Below are positions 18,599-27,710 of a DNA stretch of 64,000 bases, piece after piece. Source of the DNA: JAAXQD01 sp963790095 (GTDB taxonomy: Bacteria; Desulfobacterota; Desulfobacteria; Desulfobacterales; UBA11574); assembly GCA_963790095.1 (NCBI GenBank), contig CAWBNO010000006.1, forward strand, positions 62,001-126,000, in the 5' to 3' direction. Numbering within the stretch: position 1 is the stretch's first letter; each line of letters begins with the position of its first letter. The notes beneath the pieces are model-generated. The model made no database searches. It saw only the letters and a list, made by a program, of their open reading frames with translations, and had not been told where the DNA came from. A program made the position numbers and the translations under genes.

Positions 18599-19681
18599 AT
18601 GTTAAAAAATTATAACATTTCCGTAATTCCCGGTGATGGAACAGGGCCGGAAGTTGTTGCAGAAGGTATCAAAGTTCTCAAAGTCGTATCCGAAAAATTC
18701 GGTTTCAACCTGGGTTTTAACCATTATGATTTGGGCGGGGAGCACTACATGGCGTCTGGAGAGATTTTGCCGGACTCCGTTCTTGAGTCATTGTCAAAAG
18801 CAGACGCAATCTTTTTGGGTGCCATCGGACATCCGGATGTAAAACCGGGGATTCTTGAAAAAGGTATTCTTTTAAAACTCAGATTTTATTTTGATCAGTA
18901 TATCAATTTGAGACCCATTAAACTCTATGAAGGCGTGGAGACGCCCATAAAAAACAAAGGACCGGAAGACATAGACTTTGTCGTGGTCCGGGAAAACACG
19001 GAAGGTCTTTATGCCGGCGCCGGAGGATTTTTAAAGCGGGGTACCCTGGACGAAGTTGCCATCCAAGAATCGATAAATACCCGTAAAGGCGTGGAACGCT
19101 GCATCCGATATGCTTTTGAATATTGCAGAAAGAGAAACAAGGGGAAAAAACTGACCCTTTGCGGTAAAACCAATGTTTTGACCTTTGCATTTGATTTGTG
19201 GGAGCGCACTTTCAATGAAATTGCAGAGGAGTATCCGGATATCGAGACAGATTATGCCCACGTTGATGCCATCTGCATGTGGATGGTGAAAAACCCGGAG
19301 TGGTTCGATGTTATCGTTACCGATAACATGTTTGGAGATATCATCACCGACTTGGGTGCGATGATCCAAGGGGGGATGGGCATTGCCGCCGGAGCAAATA
19401 TCAACCCCAAAGGAATTTCAATGTTTGAACCCATCGGTGGGTCTGCGCCAAAATATACCGGCAAACAAATCATTAATCCGATTGCCGCCATTTCTTCGGC
19501 CCAGATTATGCTCGAAACTTTGGGCGAGTCCATGGCTTCATCCTTGATAGAAGAAGGTGTTATTAAAGTCCTGCGGGATGACCTCAAAGATGTTGCCGCA
19601 GGGAAAATGGGGTATACCACACAAGAAGTCGGAGATCTTGTGGCAGATTATATTATTGGGACGGCCAACCATGTCGAATAA
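18599..19681 (+). CDS. leuB: Isocitrate/isopropylmalate dehydrogenase family protein, probably 3-isopropylmalate dehydrogenase
   Basis: An NAD-dependent decarboxylating beta-hydroxyacid dehydrogenase, about 360 residues. It starts YNISVIPGDGTGPEVV and has LRFYFDQYINLRPIKLY (substrate arginines), VVRENTEGLYAGAGG, the metal-binding aspartates in VTDNMFGDIITDLGA, and the NAD-loop EPIGGSAPKYTGK. The N-V-R-E-N-T-E-G pattern differs from the classical proteobacterial VRELTGGIY and resembles archaeal and actinobacterial LeuB as well as tartrate/homoisocitrate enzymes. Leucine synthesis is therefore likely but not proven. leuA, leuC and leuD are absent here. The start is ambiguous: ATG 18599 has no strong Shine-Dalgarno sequence, and a TTG at 18578 is possible. 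It overlaps asd by 11 nt. Confidence 0.85.
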   Translation: MLKNYNISVIPGDGTGPEVVAEGIKVLKVVSEKFGFNLGFNHYDLGGEHYMASGEILPDSVLESLSKADAIFLGAIGHPDVKPGILEKGILLKLRFYFDQYINLRPIKLYEGVETPIKNKGPEDIDFVVVRENTEGLYAGAGGFLKRGTLDEVAIQESINTRKGVERCIRYAFEYCRKRNKGKKLTLCGKTNVLTFAFDLWERTFNEIAEEYPDIETDYAHVDAICMWMVKNPEWFDVIVTDNMFGDIITDLGAMIQGGMGIAAGANINPKGISMFEPIGGSAPKYTGKQIINPIAAISSAQIMLETLGESMASSLIEEGVIKVLRDDLKDVAAGKMGYTTQEVGDLVADYIIGTANHVE

Positions 19682-20693
19682 AAAATTTAATGTCGCCGTG
19701 GCGGGTGCGACAGGGGCTGTTGGGAATCAGATGATAACCTGCCTGGAAGAAAGGAATTTTCCGGTCAAGTCCATTAAATTTTTAGCATCCCGGCGTTCTG
19801 TCGGGCGCACCCTTGATTACAAGGGGAATGCCATTGCTGTTGAGGAATTGAAAGAGGATTCTTTTAAAGGCTTCGATATTGCCATTTTTTCAGCCGGTGG
19901 GGGCACCAGTAAACAATTTGCCCCTTTTGCGGCCCTGGACGGATGCGTGGTGGTTGACAACTCCAGTGCGTGGCGGATGGATCCCGAAGTTCCATTGGTG
20001 GTTCCAGAAGTAAACCCCCACGCCATTGCACAATACACCCATAAGGGTATCATCGCAAATCCGAACTGTTCCACCATCCAGATGGTGCTCCCGCTACACC
20101 CATTGCACAAGAAATTTGGGATCAAACGGATTGTGGTTTCAACATATCAGGCTGTTTCAGGAACCGGTAAAAAGGCGGTTGATGAACTCGATGCCCAGAC
20201 CCGGGCGATTCTCAATTTCAAATCCTATGATGCGGTGGTCTATCCACACCCCATCGCTTTTAACTGCCTTCCGCACATCGATGTGTTTTTGGAGAACGGC
20301 TATACCAAAGAAGAAATGAAAATGCTCCATGAAACCCGAAAGATTCTGGAAGACGATACCATCGGAGTTACCGCAACTACCGTTCGTGTGCCGGTATTCT
20401 ACGGTCATTCAGAATCGATTAACATTGAGACCATTGAACATGTTTCTGCTAAAGATGTGAGGGCGCTGCTGGAAGAAACTTCCGGAGTTAAAGTTGTCGA
20501 TGATCCACACAACAACATTTATCCCCTTGCCATCGATGCCGCCGGTCAGGATTTGACACTTGTGGGTCGTATCCGTGAGGATGAGTCGATTTCAAACGGC
20601 ATCAACATGTGGGTTGTGGCGGACAATATCAGAAAAGGCGCTGCAACCAACGCAGTACAGATTGCAGAAATCTTGGCAAAGGATTATTTATAG
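19671..20693 (+). CDS. asd: Aspartate-semialdehyde dehydrogenase
   Basis: Reduces aspartyl phosphate to aspartate semialdehyde for lysine/DAP, threonine and methionine synthesis. The 340-residue protein begins with the NADP-binding VAVAGATGAVGNQM. The catalytic Cys is Cys133 in NPNCSTIQM, followed by VSTYQAVSGTGKKAVDE and HIDVFLENGYTKEE. The ATG at 19671 gives the canonical start (MSNKKFNVAVAGATG). Longer in-frame openings sit inside leuB. It is in operon with leuB (11-nt overlap) and greA (11-nt gap). Confidence 0.95.
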   Translation: MSNKKFNVAVAGATGAVGNQMITCLEERNFPVKSIKFLASRRSVGRTLDYKGNAIAVEELKEDSFKGFDIAIFSAGGGTSKQFAPFAALDGCVVVDNSSAWRMDPEVPLVVPEVNPHAIAQYTHKGIIANPNCSTIQMVLPLHPLHKKFGIKRIVVSTYQAVSGTGKKAVDELDAQTRAILNFKSYDAVVYPHPIAFNCLPHIDVFLENGYTKEEMKMLHETRKILEDDTIGVTATTVRVPVFYGHSESINIETIEHVSAKDVRALLEETSGVKVVDDPHNNIYPLAIDAAGQDLTLVGRIREDESISNGINMWVVADNIRKGAATNAVQIAEILAKDYL

Positions 20694-20704
20694 GGGGTTT
20701 AGAT

Positions 20705-21172
20705 TTGGAGCGCGTACCCATTACAAAAGAGGGCTACCAGTCCCTCAGGAATGAACTGGATTATCTTAAAAGAGTTGAACGGCCCAAGAATATAAAGTCT
20801 ATCGAAGAGGCCCGTGCGCATGGAGATATCACTGAAAACGCAGAGTTTGAAGCTGCCAAAGACAGACAGGCATTTCTCGAGGGGCGGGTCAATGAATTGA
20901 CATACAAACTGGCCAGAGCCGATATCATCGATCCTCAAAATCTTCCAAAGGATTACGCTGTATTTGCCAGTTCTGTATTGCTTGAAAATATCGACACCGG
21001 TGAAAATGTTGAATATCAGCTTGTGGGACCTGATGAGGCGAACATCGAAGAAGGACGAATTTCTGTGTCTTCGCCCCTGGGGAAAGCCATCATCGGGAAA
21101 AAACCCGGAGACGAAATCTCTTTGGAAGCTCCAGGTGGAAAAAGATACTATGAACTGGTAGAAATATTGTAA
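20705..21172 (+). CDS. greA: Transcription elongation factor GreA
   Basis: Rescues backtracked RNA polymerase by stimulating its intrinsic transcript cleavage. The 155-residue product has the GreA N-terminal coiled coil with the catalytic acidic tip (ARAHGDITENAEFEAAKDRQ). It also has the C-terminal FKBP-like domain ending ISLEAPGGKRYYELVEI. A TTG start (MERVPITKEGYQSL) after the GGGGG tract is chosen because it gives the normal family N-terminus. Earlier in-frame codons lie in asd. It sits between asd and rpoZ. Confidence 0.93.
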   Translation: MERVPITKEGYQSLRNELDYLKRVERPKNIKSIEEARAHGDITENAEFEAAKDRQAFLEGRVNELTYKLARADIIDPQNLPKDYAVFASSVLLENIDTGENVEYQLVGPDEANIEEGRISVSSPLGKAIIGKKPGDEISLEAPGGKRYYELVEIL

Positions 21173-21175
21173 TCG

Positions 21176-21254
21176 GTAAAAAGTTTAACGTGAAAAGTCT
21201 ATATGGGGTGCAATATCGCTTCTTAACGGAGTCGTTTCACATTTCACTTTTTAC
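21176..21254. repeat. Inverted repeat after greA
   Basis: GTAAAAAGTttaACGTGAAA (21176-21195) is complementary, with a few mismatches, to TTTCACATTTCACTTTTTAC (21235-21254). The loop is about 40 nt. It lies just past the greA stop and could act as a weak terminator or mRNA-stabilising hairpin. No clean T-run follows on either side beyond the stem itself. Confidence 0.5.
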
Positions 21255-21323
21255 AAATTTAACAACATTTGTTATCAACCATTTTAAAATAATTAATGAT
21301 ATACCTATCAACGGAGGTTTTTC

Positions 21324-21563
21324 GTGGCGCGTATAACCATAGAAGATTGCTTGAAACGGGTGAAAAATCGCTTTTTGCTGGTCAACATGGCGGCCAAGCG
21401 TGTAAGGCAGATCCGTGAAGGATCCGAGTACCTGGTAAGTTCACCGAAGAACGAAGATATCGTCGTCTCCCTGCGCGAAATCGCAGCCGGGAAGATCACA
21501 GTTAAAGAAGACGAAAAAAAAGAAGAAAAAGTGGAACTCGTAGAAATAGAAGAGAATCCATAG
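21324..21563 (+). CDS. rpoZ: DNA-directed RNA polymerase omega subunit
   Basis: A small (79-residue) assembly subunit of RNA polymerase. It has the family pattern ARITIEDCLKRVKNRFLLVNMAAKRVRQI and REIAAGKI, and an acidic/lysine-rich C-terminal tail. The GTG start at 21324 is preceded by CGGAGG at 8-9 nt. The neighbouring greA also acts on RNA polymerase. Confidence 0.93.
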   Translation: MARITIEDCLKRVKNRFLLVNMAAKRVRQIREGSEYLVSSPKNEDIVVSLREIAAGKITVKEDEKKEEKVELVEIEENP

Positions 21564-21581
21564 GAGGCCGACACTTTTCTT

Positions 21582-22313
21582 TTGCCAAAGTACAGCTATG
21601 CCTACAAGGTACTAAAAAGGAATATTGGGAAGGCCCTCCACCGGTACGATATGATCGCTGATGGGGATCGAATCCTCGTCGGGCTTTCAGGCGGCAAAGA
21701 TAGTTTCACGCTGTTGTGGATGTTAATGGAACGGCTGGAGCGCATCCCCATAAATTATGAACTGACTGCGGCCTACATCGATCCCGGCTTTGAAGAAGGC
21801 TTCAGTGAACCCCTGGCCGAATATTGGAATAAAACAGGGGTCCAACTCAAAATTGAGCACACGGATCACGGAATTTTGGCTCACAGCTCCCAAAATCGTG
21901 AAAATCCGTGTTTCTTATGCGCCAGGTTGCGCAGAAAACGCCTATTTGAAATTGCAGATGAACTCGGATGCAACAAGCTGGCGCTGGGGCACCACAAAGA
22001 GGATATCATCGAGACGTTATTTATGAATATATGCTACGCCGGAGAGATAAGTACGATGATGCCCGCTCAGTCCTTTTTTCAGGGAAGATTTACATTGATA
22101 AGACCCCTTGCTTTTGTTGATGAAGATGTTATAAGACGATTTGCAGGAGAGAAAGGTTGTCCGGATTTTATCAATCCTTGCCAGAGTGCAAAAGTTTCCA
22201 AGCGGCAGGAAATCAAGGGGCTGTTACAACAGCTCTACCGAAGCAATCGGAAAATTAAAGGGAATATTTTCAGGGCTATGAGCCATGTAAAGACAGATTA
22301 TTTGTTAAAATGA
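21582..22313 (+). CDS. ttcA: TtcA-family tRNA 2-thiocytidine (or related) thiolase
   Basis: A PP-loop ATPase family enzyme that thiolates tRNA, C32 in the case of TtcA. The 243-residue protein has the PP-loop GLSGGKDSFTLLWML, the paired cysteines of ENPCFLCARLRRK, GHHKEDIIETLFMN, and a third cysteine in FINPCQSAK. These correspond to the [4Fe-4S]-ligating cysteines of TtcA. It is shorter than E. coli TtcA (about 310), so a TtuA- or TtcA-like assignment is safest. The start is taken as TTG 21582. AGGAGG lies about 14 nt upstream, longer than ideal, but no better in-frame codon exists. The stop overlaps the folE2 ATG. Confidence 0.85.
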   Translation: MPKYSYAYKVLKRNIGKALHRYDMIADGDRILVGLSGGKDSFTLLWMLMERLERIPINYELTAAYIDPGFEEGFSEPLAEYWNKTGVQLKIEHTDHGILAHSSQNRENPCFLCARLRRKRLFEIADELGCNKLALGHHKEDIIETLFMNICYAGEISTMMPAQSFFQGRFTLIRPLAFVDEDVIRRFAGEKGCPDFINPCQSAKVSKRQEIKGLLQQLYRSNRKIKGNIFRAMSHVKTDYLLK

Positions 22314-23095
22314 AAGATATTCAAAATCAATTCGATCACCGCAACATTCCCATCGACAAAGTCGGCATTAAGAATCTTAAATATCCCATAACAGTGCTCG
22401 ACCGGAAAAACAATTTTCAACACACCGTTGCGTCCATAAACATGTATGTCGATTTGCCCCACAACTACAAAGGGACCCACATGAGCCGTTTTGTGGAGAT
22501 GCTGCATTTGTTCCGTCCGGAGGTCTCTTTAAAGAAAATTTCCGTTATTCTCGAAGAGATGAAAAAATATTTAAATGCAGCGTCGGCTAACATCGAAGTA
22601 ACATTCCCCTATTTTATAGAAAAAAAATCCCCCATCAGCAAATCCGTCGGTCTCATGGACTATGTGTGCAGTTTTTTGGGATCCAGCGACCCAAGCGGCA
22701 AGATCGATCTCGTATCCGTGGTCGTTGTTCCCATATCTTCCGTATGTCCTTGTTCAAAAGAAATCAGTGATGCAGGCGCCCATAATCAACGGGGTCAAGT
22801 TATGCTCAGTACACGGTTTAAGAAATTTATCTGGATCGAAGATATGATTGAGCTGGTAGAGGGGACGGCTTCCTGCGAAGTATACTCCGTCCTCAAACGT
22901 AGCGATGAAAAACATGTGACGGAAACCGGTTATAATAACCCTAAATTTGTTGAAGATATCGTTAGAGACGTTGCTGAAAAGCTAAAACAGGACAGCAATA
23001 TAACCTGGTTTTCCGTGAGTGCGGAAAATTTTGAGTCGATCCATAACCACAGTGCATATGCTTCGATTACCAGCGGAAAAGAACCCGATTTTTAA
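22310..23095 (+). CDS. folE2: GTP cyclohydrolase FolE2 (type IB)
   Basis: Catalyses the first step of folate/queuosine-type pterin synthesis, GTP to dihydroneopterin triphosphate. The 261-residue protein has the FolE2 signatures LPHNYKGTHMSRFVEML and SVCPCSKEISDAGAHNQRG. Cys146/Cys148 lie in the catalytic region. FolE2 enzymes are often used when zinc is limiting, but no Zur-like site was recognised here. The ATG overlaps the ttcA stop (ATGA). The stop TAA shares a TTAA palindrome with the stop of the convergent dacB. Confidence 0.93.
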   Translation: MKDIQNQFDHRNIPIDKVGIKNLKYPITVLDRKNNFQHTVASINMYVDLPHNYKGTHMSRFVEMLHLFRPEVSLKKISVILEEMKKYLNAASANIEVTFPYFIEKKSPISKSVGLMDYVCSFLGSSDPSGKIDLVSVVVVPISSVCPCSKEISDAGAHNQRGQVMLSTRFKKFIWIEDMIELVEGTASCEVYSVLKRSDEKHVTETGYNNPKFVEDIVRDVAEKLKQDSNITWFSVSAENFESIHNHSAYASITSGKEPDF

Positions 23096-24333
23096 TCCAG
23101 ATTGCGCAAGAGTAGATCCATAATGGGTTTCGGCGACTTACCCGGGGTATTTATCAGCAAAACAAATGCGTACACCCTGCCTTTTTTATTTTCGATATAA
23201 CCGGCCCGTGTATGGATACCCTTGAGGGTTCCCGTTTTATAGAAAACATTCCCCATTCTGCGCATGAGAAAACGATAGGGCGCAAAAACTTCGAGTATTT
23301 TGTAGAAACTTACTGCAGACATCCTGTTTTTTCTCGATATTCCCGAACCTTCTACAAACCGAAAATTATCGATTTTAAGAATATTTTTCGCATATGCAAA
23401 TGCTGCTCGAACGCCCTTTTCCAGGGTCCCCGGAGGCCCGTATGCTTCTGCGCCGCATGTGATGAGCAACTGATTGGCCATGAAATTATTTGAATATTCG
23501 AGAAGTTTTGATAGGGCTTGTATCAGTGAAAAACTGGAAATATGTCTGAATATGAGTTTGTCATGGTCTTTTTGAACCTTTCCTCTTTTTATTCTGCCGT
23601 AAAACGGTATCCCTTCTTGTTTTAAAAAATATAAAAGAAGATGACCCGAATAAAGTGTGTTTTCATTCCGTTGGGAAGAAAGCAGAATTCTGCCGTGATC
23701 CAATTGAGAGACATCGATTCGTTTTTGGACAAACGGCAGCAGAGGCGTTTGGGGCTCGGCACTGACAAAAATGCCCTTGGAATTCCGTTTGAATTTAATT
23801 GTGTTGAAATTTACACACAGGGCGCCGATGGGGGCGTCGTAAGGTTCATTTGAACGATTGACCCCGGGGATTTCAATGGGGGTTTTAAAGTATGAATCGT
23901 CGAGAACCATATCCTTAATATGGGTTAATCCAATTCCCGGAATGGATGCGAGATCCCGTGCAATTTCAGCCAAAGTTTCTGAGATGAGAAGGGGGTCTCC
24001 ATATCCTTTTACTTTGAGGTTGGAATTTGGGTCTTGATAAAACTCGGTGACAAATCTGTAGTCCGGACCCAGATAATGGAGGGAAACAAGAGCTGTAAAT
24101 ATTTTCAGGGTCGATGCCGGGACCAGCTGCATTTCGGCATTTTTTGAAAAAACAATCCGTCCCTGGAGATCTGCCAATAGAATTGCATCCTGATTTCCAA
24201 TAAAAGGATTTAAGTCGGCAAGTTTTTCGGCATAAAGATGTTGGGTTGTCCCGAAATTCAATAGACAAAAAAGAAGTAGAAACCGGCATATGGCGGCTGA
24301 AAGGAATGGTTTCGATTTTGACGACAAATGCAT
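23092..24333 (-). CDS. dacB: D-alanyl-D-alanine carboxypeptidase/endopeptidase (PBP4, peptidase S13)
   Basis: Trims or cleaves peptidoglycan stem peptides in the periplasm. The 413-residue product (from the ATG at 24333) has a signal peptide with hydrophobic core ICRFLLLFCLLNFG. It then has the three penicillin-binding motifs: SxxK as STLK (Ser74), SxN as YSNNFMANQ, and KTG as YKTGTLKG. An upstream TTG (24378) would extend the N-terminus before the signal peptide and is less likely. Neither start has a clear ribosome-binding site. It is convergent with folE2, with a 4-nt overlap of stops. Confidence 0.9.
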   Translation of the reverse strand: MHLSSKSKPFLSAAICRFLLLFCLLNFGTTQHLYAEKLADLNPFIGNQDAILLADLQGRIVFSKNAEMQLVPASTLKIFTALVSLHYLGPDYRFVTEFYQDPNSNLKVKGYGDPLLISETLAEIARDLASIPGIGLTHIKDMVLDDSYFKTPIEIPGVNRSNEPYDAPIGALCVNFNTIKFKRNSKGIFVSAEPQTPLLPFVQKRIDVSQLDHGRILLSSQRNENTLYSGHLLLYFLKQEGIPFYGRIKRGKVQKDHDKLIFRHISSFSLIQALSKLLEYSNNFMANQLLITCGAEAYGPPGTLEKGVRAAFAYAKNILKIDNFRFVEGSGISRKNRMSAVSFYKILEVFAPYRFLMRRMGNVFYKTGTLKGIHTRAGYIENKKGRVYAFVLLINTPGKSPKPIMDLLLRNLD

Positions 24334-24416
24334 GAGTAAATTCTTAATGACGGTTACTTTAAACGGGCGATTGCCCAAGATGAACAGGGGACCCCGGGCG
24401 GCGGTCCCAAAGGAAT

Positions 24417-24857
24417 CTACGTGCTGTCCACAATTAGGGTCACCGGTCCGTCGTTGATCAAGGATACCTCCATCATGGCTTGAAATCGACCGGTTTCCAC
24501 AGGGACGCCTTTCTGACGGACCTCTTCAACAAATAACTGGTACAGTCCGGTGGCATGGTCCGGACCTGCGGCATTGACGAAAGAGGGGCGCCGGCCTTTT
24601 TTGCAATCTCCCAACACGGTGAACTGGGAGACAACCAGCATCTCCCCGCCGGTATCCATCAAGGAACGGTTCATTTTACGATTTTCATCTTCAAAAATTC
24701 TTAAATTTACGATCTTGTCTGCAAGGTATTTGACATCATCGGTTTTATCTGCTTTTGCAATCCCTAAAAGTACCAAAAGACCTTTGCCGATTTTTCCAAC
24801 CGTTTCATTTTCGACGGATACAGAACTGGATTTAACCCGTTGTATTATTGCACGCAT
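24417..24857 (-). CDS. dtd: D-aminoacyl-tRNA deacylase
   Basis: Hydrolyses mischarged D-aminoacyl-tRNA (and Gly-tRNA-Ala). The protein is 146 residues, the usual length. It starts MRAIIQRVKSSSVSVE and carries the conserved SQFTVLGDCKKGRRPSF and the cross-subunit Gly-cis-Pro element near INDGPVTL. The ATG at 24857 has a GGAGAAG ribosome-binding site. A longer in-frame opening up to 25064 runs through a dispersed repeat and is rejected. Confidence 0.94.
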   Translation of the reverse strand: MRAIIQRVKSSSVSVENETVGKIGKGLLVLLGIAKADKTDDVKYLADKIVNLRIFEDENRKMNRSLMDTGGEMLVVSQFTVLGDCKKGRRPSFVNAAGPDHATGLYQLFVEEVRQKGVPVETGRFQAMMEVSLINDGPVTLIVDST

Positions 24858-24981
24858 ATTCAAACTTCTCCGAAAACCTAAAGATTGGTGATAATAAAGG
24901 GGTTTTTTGATCGGGTTTTTTGGTTTCATCCTATTTCTCCGAAACAGATTGTTCAAGCATTTTTCCAAAAAAAGCGAATTA

Positions 24982-25050
24982 GTTTCCATCCATAAATGGC
25001 CCTTTTTGCCCGTATCTGGGTTCTCCGCGGGTTTTGGCTGCCAAACTTGA
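24982..25050. repeat. Dispersed 65-bp repeat, copy 1
   Basis: The blocks TTAGTTTCCATCCATAAATG, GGCC, and GGTTCTCCGCGGGTTTTGG recur in the same order and spacing at 48850-48916. There is no coding frame in common. The copy lies between dtd and the histidine kinase gene. Confidence 0.65.
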
Positions 25051-25234
25051 TTGCCCAGAGACACCCTGATTTAAAGGGCGAACCCGGTCATTGGGAGGGG
25101 CTCGAAGGGATTGAATAAATTGAGACTTGATTTAATGAAGATTATTATTTTATGATTCTCTCAATCTCTCTTCTTCATGGAACACAATATCCTAAACTTT
25201 AATACCTGGAAACGCTTCAAAAGGTTAAAATCCA

Positions 25235-27661
25235 ATGGAGAAAACAACCCAGGAATTGCAGGCCGTCAAGAAAGAATCCCATACAATATTGGAGGCAATG
25301 TCAGAAGGAATTTTTAAAATAACTTCTGAAGGAAAAATTGTCTTTGCCAATTCCGCGGCGGTTTCTTTGTGCAATATCCCCAAGCAAAAACTGTTAGGCT
25401 CGATTTTAACCGGTATTTTTTCAGGGGATTCGGCTCAAAGAGTGGCCGAGCTTTTAAAAGCGCCCGAGGAAAGATCGGAAATATCGACGGTCGATTCTCC
25501 CCTTGTTCTGGGCGAATATCTGGTCAAAATAAAAATATTGGGAGATACGGAAGAAGATACACGTGTCGTTATTTTAAGTGATACTACCGAACACGAACGT
25601 TCCAGACAGATTATTCGATTGCGCAACCGCGAGCAGCGGCTGCACACCCAGACCGTGCAGGCATTTAATTCAAGCCTGGAATTGGATCAGGTTATCGTTA
25701 GTGTTTTGGAGGAAGTCCGTCGATTGATGGGCGTCCTCGGCAGTTCAATCTGGTTGATCGATGAAGACACCGGAGAGTTGGTCTGCGAAGAGGCTACCGG
25801 CGATTATGGAGAAACCCTGCGCGGTTGGCGATTGGCACCTGGAGAAGGTTTGGCCGGATGGGTGGTGCAGCATGGTGAAAGCTCGATCTCGCCGGACACA
25901 TATTCCGATAAACGGCATTATAAGGAAGTGGATCAGGCCATCGGAAAGCATACCCAGTCCATCCTCACTGTCCCTTTATATGTCAAGGGAGATATTATCG
26001 GCGTGCTCCAAGTGGTGGATATTGAAACAGGGCGATTCGACAAAGACCACCTATCCTTAATGGAGACCTTAGCAGGGTCAGCGGCCATTGCAATAGAGAA
26101 TGCTCGTCTCTACGAAAAAGCACGTCTGGAGATTTCCATCCGCAAACAGGCTGAAGAGGCCCTTCGCGAGAGTGAAAATAAATATCGTACCGTTCTTGAA
26201 GCAAACCCTGATTCTGTTATTGTTTATGACATGGAAGGGAAGGTAACTTATTTGAACCCGACATTCACGAAGGTTTTTGGATGGACCCTAAAGGAATGTT
26301 TCGGCAAAAAAATGGACATGTTTGTTCCTGAAGAAAATTGGCCTGAAACTATCGAAATGATAGAGAAAGTCCTCGCCGGAGAAAATCTTACGGGCATTGA
26401 AACGTTCCGGCACACGAAAGCCGGAGATGTCATCCCTGTAAGCGTCAGCGGCGCCATTTATCATGATCGCGATGGAAATCCTGTGGGCAGCGTGGTTAAT
26501 TTGCGAAATATTTATGAACAGAAAAAACTGGAGGCTCAAATCCAGCAGGTACAAAAGCTGGAGGCCATTGGCACCTTGGCCGGTGGCATCGCACACGACT
26601 ATAATAACCTGCTTATGGGAATTTTGGGGAACGCATCTCTCATGACCTTTGATCTGGAATCCAATCACCCGCATTATGAAAAATTAAAAAATATCGAGAA
26701 ATACGTTCAGAGCGGTGCAGATCTTACAAAGCAGCTTTTAGGGTTCGCAAAAGGGGGTAAATACGAAGTAAAACCCATTGACATCAATGATGTGGTAAGA
26801 CAAAGTTCAGAGATGTTCAGTCGAACAAAAAAGGAAATCAGAATCCAACGAAATCTTCAAAAAGATATATGGTCGGTGGAAGCGGATGCGAATCAGGTGG
26901 AGCAGGTGTTGTTGAATCTTTATGTGAACGCCGGTCAAGCGATGCCTGGCGGCGGAGAGCTATATCTTCAAACAAAAAACGTTACACTTGATGACCACTA
27001 TACCCGACTTTTTTCCGTCAAGGCCGGGAATTTTGTTAAAATATCCATCACAGATACGGGAATAGGCATGGATGAGGAGACCATAAAACGAATCTTCGAC
27101 CCGTTTTTCACCACAAAAGATATGGGCAGAGGCACCGGTCTCGGCCTTGCCTCTGCTTATGGTATCATCAAAAATCACGGCGGTATCATAAACGTGGACA
27201 GCGCCCTAAATAAAGGGACGACGTTTAATGTCTTTCTTCCGGCATCTGAAAAAAATATCGTAAAAACTCAACCTCTGAATCAAAAAACGATTAAGGGGGT
27301 TGGTACCGTATTGCTTGTTGATGATGAAGAGATGATCATTGATGTTGGCAGCCAGATTCTTGAAAACCTTGGCTACAGCGTCCTATCGGCCAGAAGCGGT
27401 ACAGAAGCCATGGAAGTCTATCAGGCACATCAAGATGAAATCATTTTGGTCATTTTGGACATGGTCATGCCGGATCTGGGAGGTGGGGAGACTTTTGACA
27501 GGCTCAAAAAAATAAACCCTGAAATTAAAATTCTCCTTTCCAGCGGGTACAGTATCAATGGACAGGCCTCTGAAATAATGGATCGGGGGTGTAATGGCTT
27601 TATTCAAAAACCTTTTAACATTCGACAACTGTCTCGTAAAATAAGGGATGTCGTTGATTAG
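25235..27661 (+). CDS. Orphan hybrid histidine kinase: PAS-GAF-PAS-HisKA-HATPase-REC
   Basis: An 808-residue soluble sensor with no membrane segment. The order is PAS (about 14-125), GAF (about 148-292), a second PAS (about 305-425), a dimerisation domain with the phospho-acceptor His454 in GGIAHDYNNLL, a HATPase with NLYVNAGQAMPGGG, DTGIGMDEE and GTGLGLASAYGI, and a C-terminal receiver with acceptor Asp742 in VILDMVMPD. The fused receiver suggests an internal phosphorelay or self-regulation. No response regulator gene is adjacent, so the output is unknown. The region upstream (25065-25234) lacks a clear ribosome-binding site, so the start is tentative. Confidence 0.88.
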   Translation: MEKTTQELQAVKKESHTILEAMSEGIFKITSEGKIVFANSAAVSLCNIPKQKLLGSILTGIFSGDSAQRVAELLKAPEERSEISTVDSPLVLGEYLVKIKILGDTEEDTRVVILSDTTEHERSRQIIRLRNREQRLHTQTVQAFNSSLELDQVIVSVLEEVRRLMGVLGSSIWLIDEDTGELVCEEATGDYGETLRGWRLAPGEGLAGWVVQHGESSISPDTYSDKRHYKEVDQAIGKHTQSILTVPLYVKGDIIGVLQVVDIETGRFDKDHLSLMETLAGSAAIAIENARLYEKARLEISIRKQAEEALRESENKYRTVLEANPDSVIVYDMEGKVTYLNPTFTKVFGWTLKECFGKKMDMFVPEENWPETIEMIEKVLAGENLTGIETFRHTKAGDVIPVSVSGAIYHDRDGNPVGSVVNLRNIYEQKKLEAQIQQVQKLEAIGTLAGGIAHDYNNLLMGILGNASLMTFDLESNHPHYEKLKNIEKYVQSGADLTKQLLGFAKGGKYEVKPIDINDVVRQSSEMFSRTKKEIRIQRNLQKDIWSVEADANQVEQVLLNLYVNAGQAMPGGGELYLQTKNVTLDDHYTRLFSVKAGNFVKISITDTGIGMDEETIKRIFDPFFTTKDMGRGTGLGLASAYGIIKNHGGIINVDSALNKGTTFNVFLPASEKNIVKTQPLNQKTIKGVGTVLLVDDEEMIIDVGSQILENLGYSVLSARSGTEAMEVYQAHQDEIILVILDMVMPDLGGGETFDRLKKINPEIKILLSSGYSINGQASEIMDRGCNGFIQKPFNIRQLSRKIRDVVD

Positions 27662-27710
27662 GGGGCGTAATTTTAGCCCAACATGAACGGTGGCATCCAT
27701 TCAAGGTCAA

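Noticed and set aside
24858..25064. N-terminal extension of Dtd
   Set aside because: The family starts at MRAIIQRV and the extension passes through a dispersed repeat.
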